Positions 56,763-64,000 of a stretch of DNA of 64,000 bases are shown here, in pieces. Each line of letters starts with the position of its first letter. Positions within the stretch are counted from its first letter, which is position 1. Source of the DNA: Slackia isoflavoniconvertens (GTDB lineage Bacteria; Actinomycetota; Coriobacteriia; Coriobacteriales; Eggerthellaceae); contig NZ_QIBZ01000005.1 of the NCBI RefSeq assembly GCF_003725955.1, positions 110,516-174,515 on the forward strand, written 5' to 3'. A program made the translations under genes and the position numbers. The notes beneath the pieces were generated by a model, which made no database searches, was not told where the DNA came from, and saw only the letters and a list, made by a program, of their open reading frames with translations.

Positions 56763-58075
56763 TGGAGGCTGTATATAGCGGGTGTTGGTTCATTGGTGAC
56801 ATCCCAGGAGATTGGAGAGTCGCCAGGCTAGATACATTGGCAAATCTATTTGGACGTATTGGCTGGCAAGGCCTTACAAGCGACGAGTACCAAGAAGAAG
56901 GCGCTTGGCTCGTTACTGGAACAGATTTCCATAAAGGTTCTGTGAACTGGGACTCTTGCGTGCATGTACCAGAACATCGCTGGGAGGAGGCAGTTCAGAT
57001 TCAGCTTCAAGAGGGTGATTTGCTAATAACCAAAGACGGTACAATCGGCAAGCTTGCAATCATCGGCGAGCTTCCCGGCCATGCTTCTCTCAACAGCGGA
57101 GTTATGAGGATCGCTTCCAAGGCTGGCGAGTACGATACTCGATTCCTCTATTACGTTCTTCGATCGGAGGTTTTCCGATCTTGGTTTAAGGACATCAATG
57201 CAGGAGCTAGTACAATTCAGCATTTGTTCCAAGGTGATTTCAAGCATTTCCTCCTGCCGTTCCCAACTCTGGTGGAACAAGAACGAATCTCAGGCTTTCT
57301 GGACGTGCAAATATTTAACCTAGACGAAGAGGTTTCAATCCTTGAAAAACAGGCGGAGACGCTTGAGCGATACAAAGAGTCCCTCATCCACGAGGCGGTG
57401 ACGAAGGGGCTAGACAAGACGGTCGGGACCAAGCCGAGCGGAGTCGAGTGGATTGGCGATATTCCTGAACACTGGTCTGCCGAGAGAATGAAGTACGTAT
57501 GTGAAACCTCGAGTGGCACAACGCCGGATAGTGGAAATCTCGAATACTACGATGGCTCAATCAATTGGATACAGTCAGGCGATCTGTACAACATAGAGGT
57601 TCTCAACAAAACATCGACAAACGTTACGACCAAAGCGTTGGTGGAATGCAGTGCACTAAAAGTATACAAAGCACCGTTTGTTGTTGTAGCCATGTACGGA
57701 GCTTCTATAGGAAATTCTGCTCTGTCAATAATTGACGCATGCACAAACCAAGCTTGCTGCGCACTGGTTCCAGGCAAGCGTCTTGACTCAAGATTCCTTC
57801 GCTACGCTATAAATGCCGCTCAAGAGGATTTGAGATCGAAAGCTATTGGAGGAACGCAGCCAAACATCAGCCAGCAGCTTATTAAAAATGAACCGATTGC
57901 TGTGCCACCAATAAGCGAACAAAAGAGAATTGCCGATGCGCTTGATTCATGTTGTGCAAATATCAATAGCATTCTTGATATTAAGCGCAGGCAAATTGAT
58001 GTCCTAAAGAGACGACGTGAGTCGCTGATTTACGAGTACGTCACAGGCAAACGCCGCGTTGAAGAGGAGGCATAG
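56762..58075 (+). CDS. hsdS: Type I restriction specificity subunit
   Basis: This 437-residue protein has two target-recognition domains, each opening with GDIPxxW (FIGDIPGDWRVARL near residue 11 and WIGDIPEHWSAERM near residue 237), separated and ended by conserved helical spacers (VSILEKQAETLERYKESLIHEAVTKGL and LDIKRRQIDVLKRRRESLIYEYVTGKR). It recognises a bipartite DNA target. The lower GC of the recognition domains is usual for this exchangeable gene. No second hsdS or invertase is nearby, so phase variation is not indicated. Confidence 0.95.
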   Translation: MEAVYSGCWFIGDIPGDWRVARLDTLANLFGRIGWQGLTSDEYQEEGAWLVTGTDFHKGSVNWDSCVHVPEHRWEEAVQIQLQEGDLLITKDGTIGKLAIIGELPGHASLNSGVMRIASKAGEYDTRFLYYVLRSEVFRSWFKDINAGASTIQHLFQGDFKHFLLPFPTLVEQERISGFLDVQIFNLDEEVSILEKQAETLERYKESLIHEAVTKGLDKTVGTKPSGVEWIGDIPEHWSAERMKYVCETSSGTTPDSGNLEYYDGSINWIQSGDLYNIEVLNKTSTNVTTKALVECSALKVYKAPFVVVAMYGASIGNSALSIIDACTNQACCALVPGKRLDSRFLRYAINAAQEDLRSKAIGGTQPNISQQLIKNEPIAVPPISEQKRIADALDSCCANINSILDIKRRQIDVLKRRRESLIYEYVTGKRRVEEEA

Positions 58076-58078
58076 CCC

Positions 58079-61000
58079 ATGGACGAAGTGTATCACTATC
58101 CCGAGGACTACTACGCTTTGGACTTCAGCAGTAAGTCCGTCGGCTCGGGAAACCCCCTCACCGAGCAAGAGTTCCAGCGTTACGTCATCGAGAAACTTGT
58201 TAATGGGAACGACTATGTCGAGAGAACGGCGAAAACCGATTATGACCCCGTGCATGCCATGGACATTGAGATGCTCTTCGCCTTCCTCGAGAAGACCCAG
58301 GCCGACAAGATGGACAAGCTCCACGCCATCTACAACGGCGGATCGAAGCAGACCGTCCTCGCGAAAATTTCCGACGCCATAGCAAAGGACGGGCTAGTCG
58401 CATGCGTCAGGAACGGCGTGCAGTTCGATTCCGGCATTGAACTGGATCTTGTTCACCCACGTCCCGCCGCTACATTCGACTTCGAAGCGAAGTCGCTCTA
58501 CAACGAGAACAAGCTCTCGGTCATGGAGGAGGTCTACCACAAGGAGGACGAGAGGATAGACCTCGTCATCTTTTTGAACGGCCTGGCGATCTTCACCATA
58601 GAGCTGAAGTGCAGTACTTCTGGCACCGGGTGGGACTACCGCGAGGCTATCAGGCAGTACAAGGAGGACCGCGACTGCAAAACGCGCCTGCTTATGCCGA
58701 AGGTCGGCGCAGTAGCCCACTTCGCGATGGACCTCGACCAGGTGTGGATGTGCGCCGAACTGAAGGGTCTCGACTCGAAGTTCCTGCCCTTCAACCAGGG
58801 GGTGAGGCGAGGCGGAATGCAGCATGAGACCGAGGCCGGAAACCCCGTGCGCACAGACGGCCCATCCACGGCGTATATGTGGGAGGACGTGCTTACAAAG
58901 GACGCCGTGTTCGACTTGCTGTTTGATTTCGCTTACGTCAAGCGAGACAGGAAGACGAATAAGTCTAAGGACGCTAAGCCCATATTCCCACGATTCCAGC
59001 AGCTGAGGGCCGTCAGGAGGATCTCCTCTGACATCGTCAAGAACAAGACGCTGCGTGATTACCTCGTCGAGCACTCCGCGGGCTCGGGCAAGACCAATAC
59101 CATCGGATGGCTCGCTCATAAACTCTCCTCGCTCTACGCCGAGGGAGAGGACGAACCTCTGTTCTCCAAAGTCCTCATCGTGACCGACCGTATTGTCGTC
59201 GACCGACAGCTCCAGGAAGCTGTCCTGGACATGGCGCGCGACCAGCACGTCGTCCGCGTGATCGACTCTGAAGGCAAGTCCGATGAGAACGGCGAGACCT
59301 CGAAGTCGGGAAAGCTCAAGCGCGCCCTCGCTGGCGGCCACAGGATAGTCGTGTGCACCATGGGGACGTTCCTCAATCTCGAGCCGGGTTCGTTCGACGG
59401 AACGGGAAGTCGCTTCGCCGTGCTTATCGACGAGGCCCACGGATCGACCTCCGGCCAGACCATGGCGTCGCTCAACGCGTCGCTCTCGGACATCGACGAG
59501 TCCGATTCCGCATTGGAGAAGATCTCCGACGTCGTAGCCGCAGACATCGCGCGTTCCGGAAGGCAGAAGAACGTGACCATCATCGGCTTCACAGCCACAC
59601 CGACGGGCAGGACGCTCGATATGTTCGGCACGCTCAACACCGAAGGTAAGAAAGAGGCGTTCGACCTCTACTCCATGCGCCAGGCAATCGAGGAGGGGTT
59701 CATCCTCGATGTGACCTCGAACTACACCACGTACGATTCGTTCTGCAAGGTGGTCAAGTCGGTACCCGACGACCCCGAGCTGGAGACCTCATCCGCCAAA
59801 AGGCAGCTCGCGCATCTCATTGCGTGCGCAGACGGGACGATAAAGGGGAACCTCGCCGTCATGGTCGACCACTTCGTGTCTCAGGTTGCTGGCGAGCTCG
59901 GAGGCAAGGCTAAGGCTATGATCGTAACGTGGAGCCGTGAGGCTGCGGTGAGGTACCGCCTCGCTTACGATGAACTGCGCAGCGAGAACCTACAGAAGCT
60001 CGGGCGCTTCCAGGCGCTTGTCGCGTTCTCCGGCTCCATCACGGTAGATGGCGAGGAGTACACCGAAAGGAGCATGAACGGCGGCCTTGCCGAGGACAAG
60101 CTACCCGAGACGTTCGACGGCTCCGACTACAGGATTCTCATCGTAGCCGACAAATACCAGACGGGATTCGACCAGCCGAAGCTCTGCGCGATGTACGTTG
60201 ACAAGAAGCTGCATGGACTCGCTGCGGTGCAGACGCTCTCGCGCCTCAACAGGATATGCGCACCGTACGAGAAGCGTCCGTTCGTGCTCGACTTCAAGAA
60301 CTCCTACGAGGATATAGCGGAGGCGTTCGCCCCGTACTACGAGAACACAGTCTTGGACAACCCCTTGACTCTGTCTGATCTCAAGGAGACGGAACGTCAC
60401 CTTCTCGAGCTGAGCGTGCTCGACGCAGACGACGTCCGGGAGTTCTATGGTCTGCTCGCCAAGAAGCGCCAAACCGCCGATGACAAGGGGCGCATGTGGG
60501 CGATCCTTGGATCGGCCAAATCACTCGTCCTCTCCATGGAGGAGGACGAGGCAGATAGAGCGCGCAGGGTGATCCGCCACTTCGTGCGTCAGTATGCCTT
60601 CTTGTCCATGTCGGCACCTTTCACTGACACACATATGCACATGGAGTACCGCTTCTGTCAGTTCCTCATTCGAGAACTCTCGACTGGCGGTCACGGTGAT
60701 GGTATCGACATCACCGATAAGGTCACTCTGGAGGACTTCGACGTCCAGAAGAGAGCCGAGCACAAGGGTGAAGTTCTCGACCCGTCTCCGCAGGTGACTA
60801 TCGCGCGCGGAATCGGAACAGGCCTCTCGAAGGACGTCATGGAGACCCTGTCGCAGATTGTCGCAGAGTGGAACGCCCGATACAGCAAGGCGTTCGACAC
60901 CGAAATCGCCGCCGGATCCCTCATAGCGCTCAAAGGCTCCCTGGAGAAGAACGAGAAGGTGCGTCAGAGCGCGAAGGTCAACCCCAAGAGGAACTTCGCC

Positions 61001-61156
61001 AACACCATCGACGACGAGACCGAGCAAGCGCTGGTAGACAACTACTCGCAGAACGAGGACTGGTATTCGTTCCTTCTCGATAAACCTGAAGTGCGAAAGG
61101 ATCTCGTGCACCTGCTCGTAGACGACCTGTACAACGGACTGTCGAGAGAACGATAA
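58079..61156 (+). CDS. hsdR: Type I restriction endonuclease subunit
   Basis: This 1025-residue motor-nuclease has an N-terminal nuclease domain with the E-x-K part at FTIELKC (about residue 175), Walker A SAGSGKTNTIGWLAHKL (about 334), the DEAH box in VLIDEAHGSTSG (about 450) and helicase motifs IIGFTATPTGRT, DKYQTGFDQP and TLSRLNR. The stop of hsdS is 3 bp upstream, so the operon is hsdMSR. Complete and intact as far as can be seen. Confidence 0.95.
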   Translation: MDEVYHYPEDYYALDFSSKSVGSGNPLTEQEFQRYVIEKLVNGNDYVERTAKTDYDPVHAMDIEMLFAFLEKTQADKMDKLHAIYNGGSKQTVLAKISDAIAKDGLVACVRNGVQFDSGIELDLVHPRPAATFDFEAKSLYNENKLSVMEEVYHKEDERIDLVIFLNGLAIFTIELKCSTSGTGWDYREAIRQYKEDRDCKTRLLMPKVGAVAHFAMDLDQVWMCAELKGLDSKFLPFNQGVRRGGMQHETEAGNPVRTDGPSTAYMWEDVLTKDAVFDLLFDFAYVKRDRKTNKSKDAKPIFPRFQQLRAVRRISSDIVKNKTLRDYLVEHSAGSGKTNTIGWLAHKLSSLYAEGEDEPLFSKVLIVTDRIVVDRQLQEAVLDMARDQHVVRVIDSEGKSDENGETSKSGKLKRALAGGHRIVVCTMGTFLNLEPGSFDGTGSRFAVLIDEAHGSTSGQTMASLNASLSDIDESDSALEKISDVVAADIARSGRQKNVTIIGFTATPTGRTLDMFGTLNTEGKKEAFDLYSMRQAIEEGFILDVTSNYTTYDSFCKVVKSVPDDPELETSSAKRQLAHLIACADGTIKGNLAVMVDHFVSQVAGELGGKAKAMIVTWSREAAVRYRLAYDELRSENLQKLGRFQALVAFSGSITVDGEEYTERSMNGGLAEDKLPETFDGSDYRILIVADKYQTGFDQPKLCAMYVDKKLHGLAAVQTLSRLNRICAPYEKRPFVLDFKNSYEDIAEAFAPYYENTVLDNPLTLSDLKETERHLLELSVLDADDVREFYGLLAKKRQTADDKGRMWAILGSAKSLVLSMEEDEADRARRVIRHFVRQYAFLSMSAPFTDTHMHMEYRFCQFLIRELSTGGHGDGIDITDKVTLEDFDVQKRAEHKGEVLDPSPQVTIARGIGTGLSKDVMETLSQIVAEWNARYSKAFDTEIAAGSLIALKGSLEKNEKVRQSAKVNPKRNFANTIDDETEQALVDNYSQNEDWYSFLLDKPEVRKDLVHLLVDDLYNGLSRER

Positions 61157-61232
61157 CAATGTATTTGAGGCCTCTCGGAGACGAGATTGTCAACATCACG
61201 AGGCTCATGGCACACGAGAGAAGGAGTTGGGA

Positions 61233-62150
61233 ATGCCAAAAAGGTCGCTAGGGGTAAAATCGCTACGATTTAGGCAAAAAGGCATAAAGCCAGAAGATGC
61301 TGAGTCGTATGCTCCGTCCGACTTGGATGGAGCCAATCTTCTAGATCTGTTCCACGACTGGGCCAGCAATGAGGAGAACATTCCCCTTATGGATAAGTCG
61401 TCAATCGACTGCCTCAAGATCTACTCTGTCAAGAAATTAGATTCCGAATCTCTCCTCATCGATGCGCTGACCGGAAAGCGAGGAGAAGAGGGGGAGCTTT
61501 TCGACCTTGCGAAACCCGACCCCGTCTTCCACATCACAGAAGAACAGGCACCTACGGCGCACACGAGGACCCTGCTTTACGTTCCTCGTAGAGGCGAGAT
61601 AGCGCTCCTATTCTCTGAATACTGCCTCAGAGGAGCTTCAGGCGCGCGGATGCACAAACTATTCTCTAGTTATTTCTCGAAAGAGAACAAGCACATAAAG
61701 ATGGATTCTGAGTCTGTTCTTGAAGGATCAGAATGGCTCGATCACGTTTCTGCGGTAAAGAATCTTGAAGTCAAGATTCACAGCGTCCCTCCTTCGGCTG
61801 CTGCTTCAATCAAGGCCGTTGGCAGTACGATTTCTCTAATTTGCCAACCGAAAAAGGGACAGAACATAGCATTGAACGTCCTGGATGACCTGAGAAAAAG
61901 AAGAGTCAAGCCAGGCGATGTATTGGGGTTCCCTGATTTTAATTCAGAAGATGCAGATGTCTTAGCCACTGTACAGGGCGAAGATAAGCGAACAAAGAAG
62001 ATCAATGTATTCCAAGAGGACAGCGCTCCAAGATTTTACAGGACGTTGAGCGAAAACAACGAGCCTGAATTAAGCGATGACGAGTTTGTTTCCGAATGCC
62101 GGAAGTATGCTCAGGAGTTGTTGGCGGGGCTAGGGCAAGATGGGTCTTAG
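61233..62150 (+). CDS. Unassigned 305-residue protein downstream of hsdR
   Basis: I do not recognise the family. The ATG at 61,233 follows AAGGAG. The protein contains RFRQKGIKPEDAESYAPSDLDGANLLDLFHDWA, PTAHTRTLLYVPRRGEIALLFSEYCLRGASGARMHKLFSSYF and a C-terminal IKAVGSTISLICQPKKGQNIALNVLDDL, with no membrane segment. Its stop is 3 bp before the next gene, a small multi-helix membrane protein, so the two likely work together. Position behind a restriction operon suggests a defence role. Confidence 0.6.
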   Translation: MPKRSLGVKSLRFRQKGIKPEDAESYAPSDLDGANLLDLFHDWASNEENIPLMDKSSIDCLKIYSVKKLDSESLLIDALTGKRGEEGELFDLAKPDPVFHITEEQAPTAHTRTLLYVPRRGEIALLFSEYCLRGASGARMHKLFSSYFSKENKHIKMDSESVLEGSEWLDHVSAVKNLEVKIHSVPPSAAASIKAVGSTISLICQPKKGQNIALNVLDDLRKRRVKPGDVLGFPDFNSEDADVLATVQGEDKRTKKINVFQEDSAPRFYRTLSENNEPELSDDEFVSECRKYAQELLAGLGQDGS

Positions 62151-62153
62151 ACA

Positions 62154-62636
62154 ATGTTGAAAAACATGAAATCAATTATCTTCACCGATCATGGGATCAA
62201 CTTCCTTGCGCTACTCCTTCTCGTACTTCTTCCTGTGATCGCTGCTGCCCTCATTGCATACTGCGGATGCGTGGTCTTAGACAGGTCGCTGGCAATGACC
62301 TTTGTCTCAATAGTTACAGCGATAATGTGCACAACTTCGGTTTTGGTTTTTCAGATACGCACTACGGCTTTCCAGGAAGATAAGAGACTTGTCGAAAGAG
62401 ACAAGCTTGCTATCAATGAGGCATTTACCTTAAATATTTGGGCAATTGCAACCGGTCTCGTTTTGGCGATTCTTCTTATCATCCCTGACTTCTCCTCGGG
62501 AAGCTATATTAGCGAGACTTCAATCTACGCAGTTGTAATTGCTTTCCTTCTGCTGCATTTTCTTGGAGCAATATGTATCTTCCTCCAACGGTTCTTCTGG
62601 TCTTTCGAGAGAATCGCTACGAAAAAGCCTCGCTAA
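62154..62636 (+). CDS. Four-helix membrane protein, partner of the preceding gene
   Basis: This 160-residue protein has two pairs of hydrophobic helices (INFLALLLLVLLPVIAAALIAYCGCVV with AMTFVSIVTAIMCTTSVLVFQI, and IWAIATGLVLAILLIIPDF with AVVIAFLLLHFLGAICIFLQRFF) separated by a charged cytoplasmic segment (TTAFQEDKRLVERDKLAINEA). The architecture is like small membrane effectors of abortive-infection systems, with the upstream 305-residue protein as a possible sensor. This is an inference from architecture and context only. Confidence 0.65.
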   Translation: MLKNMKSIIFTDHGINFLALLLLVLLPVIAAALIAYCGCVVLDRSLAMTFVSIVTAIMCTTSVLVFQIRTTAFQEDKRLVERDKLAINEAFTLNIWAIATGLVLAILLIIPDFSSGSYISETSIYAVVIAFLLLHFLGAICIFLQRFFWSFERIATKKPR

Positions 62637-62966
62637 TTACTTGAGAGGTCCTTCCAAAGTGTGTACCGATCGGGGGTAAGCTCGTGATCGTCGAACTCTC
62701 CGCGCGTGCGGTACCGGCGCTCAGGCACACCACGAGCTCGATTTCCTCGTCTTCCTCAAGATCTTCAGGAAGCGTCAACGCGTAGATGCCGTCGACCTTT
62801 ACGGGCTGATGTCGAAGGCTCCTCCATGTCAAACAGAACATGGATGGCCTCGACTACGCCTCGCCCCAATCCGCCTCGGGCACCGACATGCTAACATCGA
62901 GGGCTAGCGCGATCTCCTCGATTATGGGCTCTCGCTTCACGGCGAAGACCTGGGTTGACATGATCT
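62633..62966 (-). pseudogene. Decayed XRE-family regulator, relative of the element B repressor
   Basis: Pieces of the 28,465-28,896 repressor can be read in shifting frames: EPIIEEIALALDVS (repressor DPMIAEIARCLEVN), ADWGEA then AIHVLFDMEEP (repressor DWGSDANDAIHILFELEEA), VKVDGIYALTLPEDLEEDEEIEL (IKVGGTVVLALPESFENEDQEAL) and FDDHELTPDRYTLWKDL (LKDDELTRDEYIAWKDS). At least two frame changes and a stop break it and the HTH N terminus is gone. Confidence 0.7.
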
Positions 62967-63315
62967 GCGGCGCGCATTCTATGGTTTACGAGCTCGATCC
63001 AGTCGTTTTCCATAAGTTCGTCCCTGAGGGCTCGGATTTCCCGGAAGGTATTTCTCATGGAAGGAAAGCGACTATTGCTTCAAAGTTGGCGAGGGAATCT
63101 ACTTCAATCCTGGAAGTTCAACTTTGGGAGAAAATCGAAACGCTAAAGATCATTTTTGAGATAGCGGGCATTGACCGCTGAAAGCTTCTGATTGAGCTGT
63201 ACGAGTCGAAGATCGGGGATCCATCGTAGCTACTAGGGGGGTGCAGAGCTTCACTACTTTGCCCTCCCCTGAAATATACTGTTCATGTGGCCATTAGTTG
63301 CTGCTTGCAGTTTGC

Positions 63316-63330
63316 CGTGACCCACGAAAA
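63316..63330. repeat. CGTGACCCA repeat, right-end copy 1
   Basis: CGTGACCCACGAAAA, matching the left-end copy CGTGACCCACAAAAA at 28,153 in 14 of 15 bases. Confidence 0.5.
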
Positions 63331-63352
63331 CGCCTCGGATGACACGAAATAC

Positions 63353-63363
63353 CGTGACCCAAA
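63353..63363. repeat. CGTGACCCA repeat, right-end copy 2
   Basis: CGTGACCCAAA, matching the inverted left-end copy at 28,393-28,405 (CGTGACCCAAACC when reversed). Confidence 0.5.
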
Positions 63364-63595
63364 TTTGACCCCATGGATTTTCGGCAATTTTTGAGACTGG
63401 GTGTAAATGGGACAAACTGGAGCAAACTGCGACAAACTGGGACAAACTGGAGAGATTTTTTAACTATTGAGTGGGAGTAAGCCGATAGGGCTTTGACCTG
63501 CACTTTTGAGTACCGCACTGTGCCGCTGAGTTTCGTTTCGTACGAGAGTCACGGCAAAGCCGCCAGCGACATTGGTGAGTAAATACGGTAATCGA

Positions 63596-63628
63596 GCCTC
63601 CGTTCCCGTGTTGGAACGGAGGCTTTTT
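63596..63628 (+). terminator. Intrinsic terminator
   Basis: GCCTCCGTTCC (63596-63606) pairs perfectly with GGAACGGAGGC (63613-63623), followed by TTTTT. No gene is seen between it and 62,966 on the plus strand; it may end a small RNA or insulate the element end. Confidence 0.7.
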
Positions 63629-63798
63629 CTTTGCCTTTTTACTCCCTTTTACCTGCGATTTCGCCATTTACTCCCCATATTTCAAGATTGCAAAGTACGG
63701 GGCGGTATTCGGGGGAATGGGAGTAAGGATTTATCCCAAGTGAGTAGGCGCTCGGTTTTTGTCCCCGAGGGCGAAACTGGGTTGTTTCGGGGCCCGTG

Positions 63799-63830
63799 AA
63801 ACTCAAATCGAACTCAACGGGCATTTTTAC
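63799..63830 (+). terminator. Intrinsic terminator
   Basis: GCCCGT pairs with ACGGGC around a 17-base loop and is followed by ATTTTT. Confidence 0.5.
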
Positions 63831-64000
63831 GGTCTCCGTACGGCGTTTCCCCAGGTGGTTAATGGGGAGTAAAGATAGCTTTTATTTTTAGGAAATCACG
63901 AGATAAAAGTTTCGGGTTTCACGACGATTGTTTCGCCTCATAAGCAAAGGCGCCGACCACCTCCAACGGATGGCCTAACTTAGTCATTGCTTCGGTAATC

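Larger units (their letters stand above)
62967..64000. other. Non-coding right end of element B and flank
   Basis: No gene is supported. It contains two CGTGACCCA repeats (63,316 and 63,353), a run of ACAAACTGG-type repeats (63,410-63,450), GGGAGTAA repeats, two terminators (63,596-63,628; 63,799-63,830) and a falling GC content. The right boundary of element B most likely lies within about 63,300-63,480. Confidence 0.45.

Noticed and set aside
56762..58075. Phase-variable hsdS shuffling
   Set aside because: Only one hsdS is present, with no partial hsdS copies, inverted repeats or invertase nearby.
62840..63181. Plus-strand open frame of 113 codons at the right end
   Set aside because: It is antisense to the decayed repressor copy, whose minus-strand similarity to the intact regulator explains the open frame.
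1..64000. tRNA or rRNA genes, especially a tRNA as integration target of element B
   Set aside because: I found no cloverleaf-like or rRNA sequence by eye, including near 27.9-28.2 kb and 63.3-64.0 kb; a covariance search would be needed to exclude a degenerate tRNA end.

Overview
The window looks like part of a gut actinobacterial genome, most likely class Coriobacteriia (Collinsella/Eggerthella/Olsenella type). It is GC-rich with GTG and TTG starts, VaFE-repeat surface proteins with their own sortases, and a tet(W) cassette of the kind shared with Firmicutes. The genus is an inference; no rRNA or core housekeeping gene is present to fix it.

Layout. Positions 1-2.7 kb: a lower-GC imported tet(W) cassette with its leader peptide and attenuator, followed by the 3' stump of a large serine recombinase. 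Positions 2.8-25.4 kb: conjugative element A. On the plus strand it has a UPF0102-like gene, parA, parB, an oriT-like region, mobC, the relaxase and two small genes. On the minus strand it has the transfer apparatus (VirD4, PcfB-like, VirB2, PrgI/VirB3, VirB4, a two-domain cell-wall hydrolase, an exported protein, VirB6), a VaFE/SpaA adhesin, a class B-like sortase and a replication block (two HTH proteins, a Rep-like initiator, a DnaC-like loader). Positions 25.4-28.1 kb: an unassigned two-gene minus-strand operon and non-coding DNA. Positions about 28.1-63.4 kb: element B. It begins with a control region, a repressor, an excisionase-like gene and a tyrosine integrase, then a Rep-like gene and the same transfer, adhesin, sortase, mob and par genes in exactly the reverse order to A. 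A type I restriction-modification system (hsdM, hsdS, hsdR), an unassigned two-gene tail and a decayed regulator follow. The last 0.8 kb is non-coding, with terminators.

How it fits together. A and B are diverged relatives lying in opposite orientation with their replication ends facing each other. Each carries partition, replication, mobilisation and a complete Gram-positive type IV secretion system, so each is an integrative conjugative element with plasmid-like biology. The VaFE adhesin plus dedicated sortase at the end of each transfer operon suggests a self-encoded surface factor for mating contact. Cargo differs but sits at the same junction in both elements: an EcsC-family protein in A and an AAA/DUF4143 ATPase in B.

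The most interesting signals are regulatory. A 15-bp palindrome (GGGACAATTTGTCCC) is dispersed inside transfer genes of both elements, including the same codons of both virB4 genes. A set of TGATAC-N6-GTATCA operators ties element B's immunity-like region to its parA promoter. Palindromic repeats lie inside both Rep genes. A CACGGGGGATCCCCC-type palindrome lies in the mobC leader of both. Repeats of CGTGACCCA mark both ends of B.
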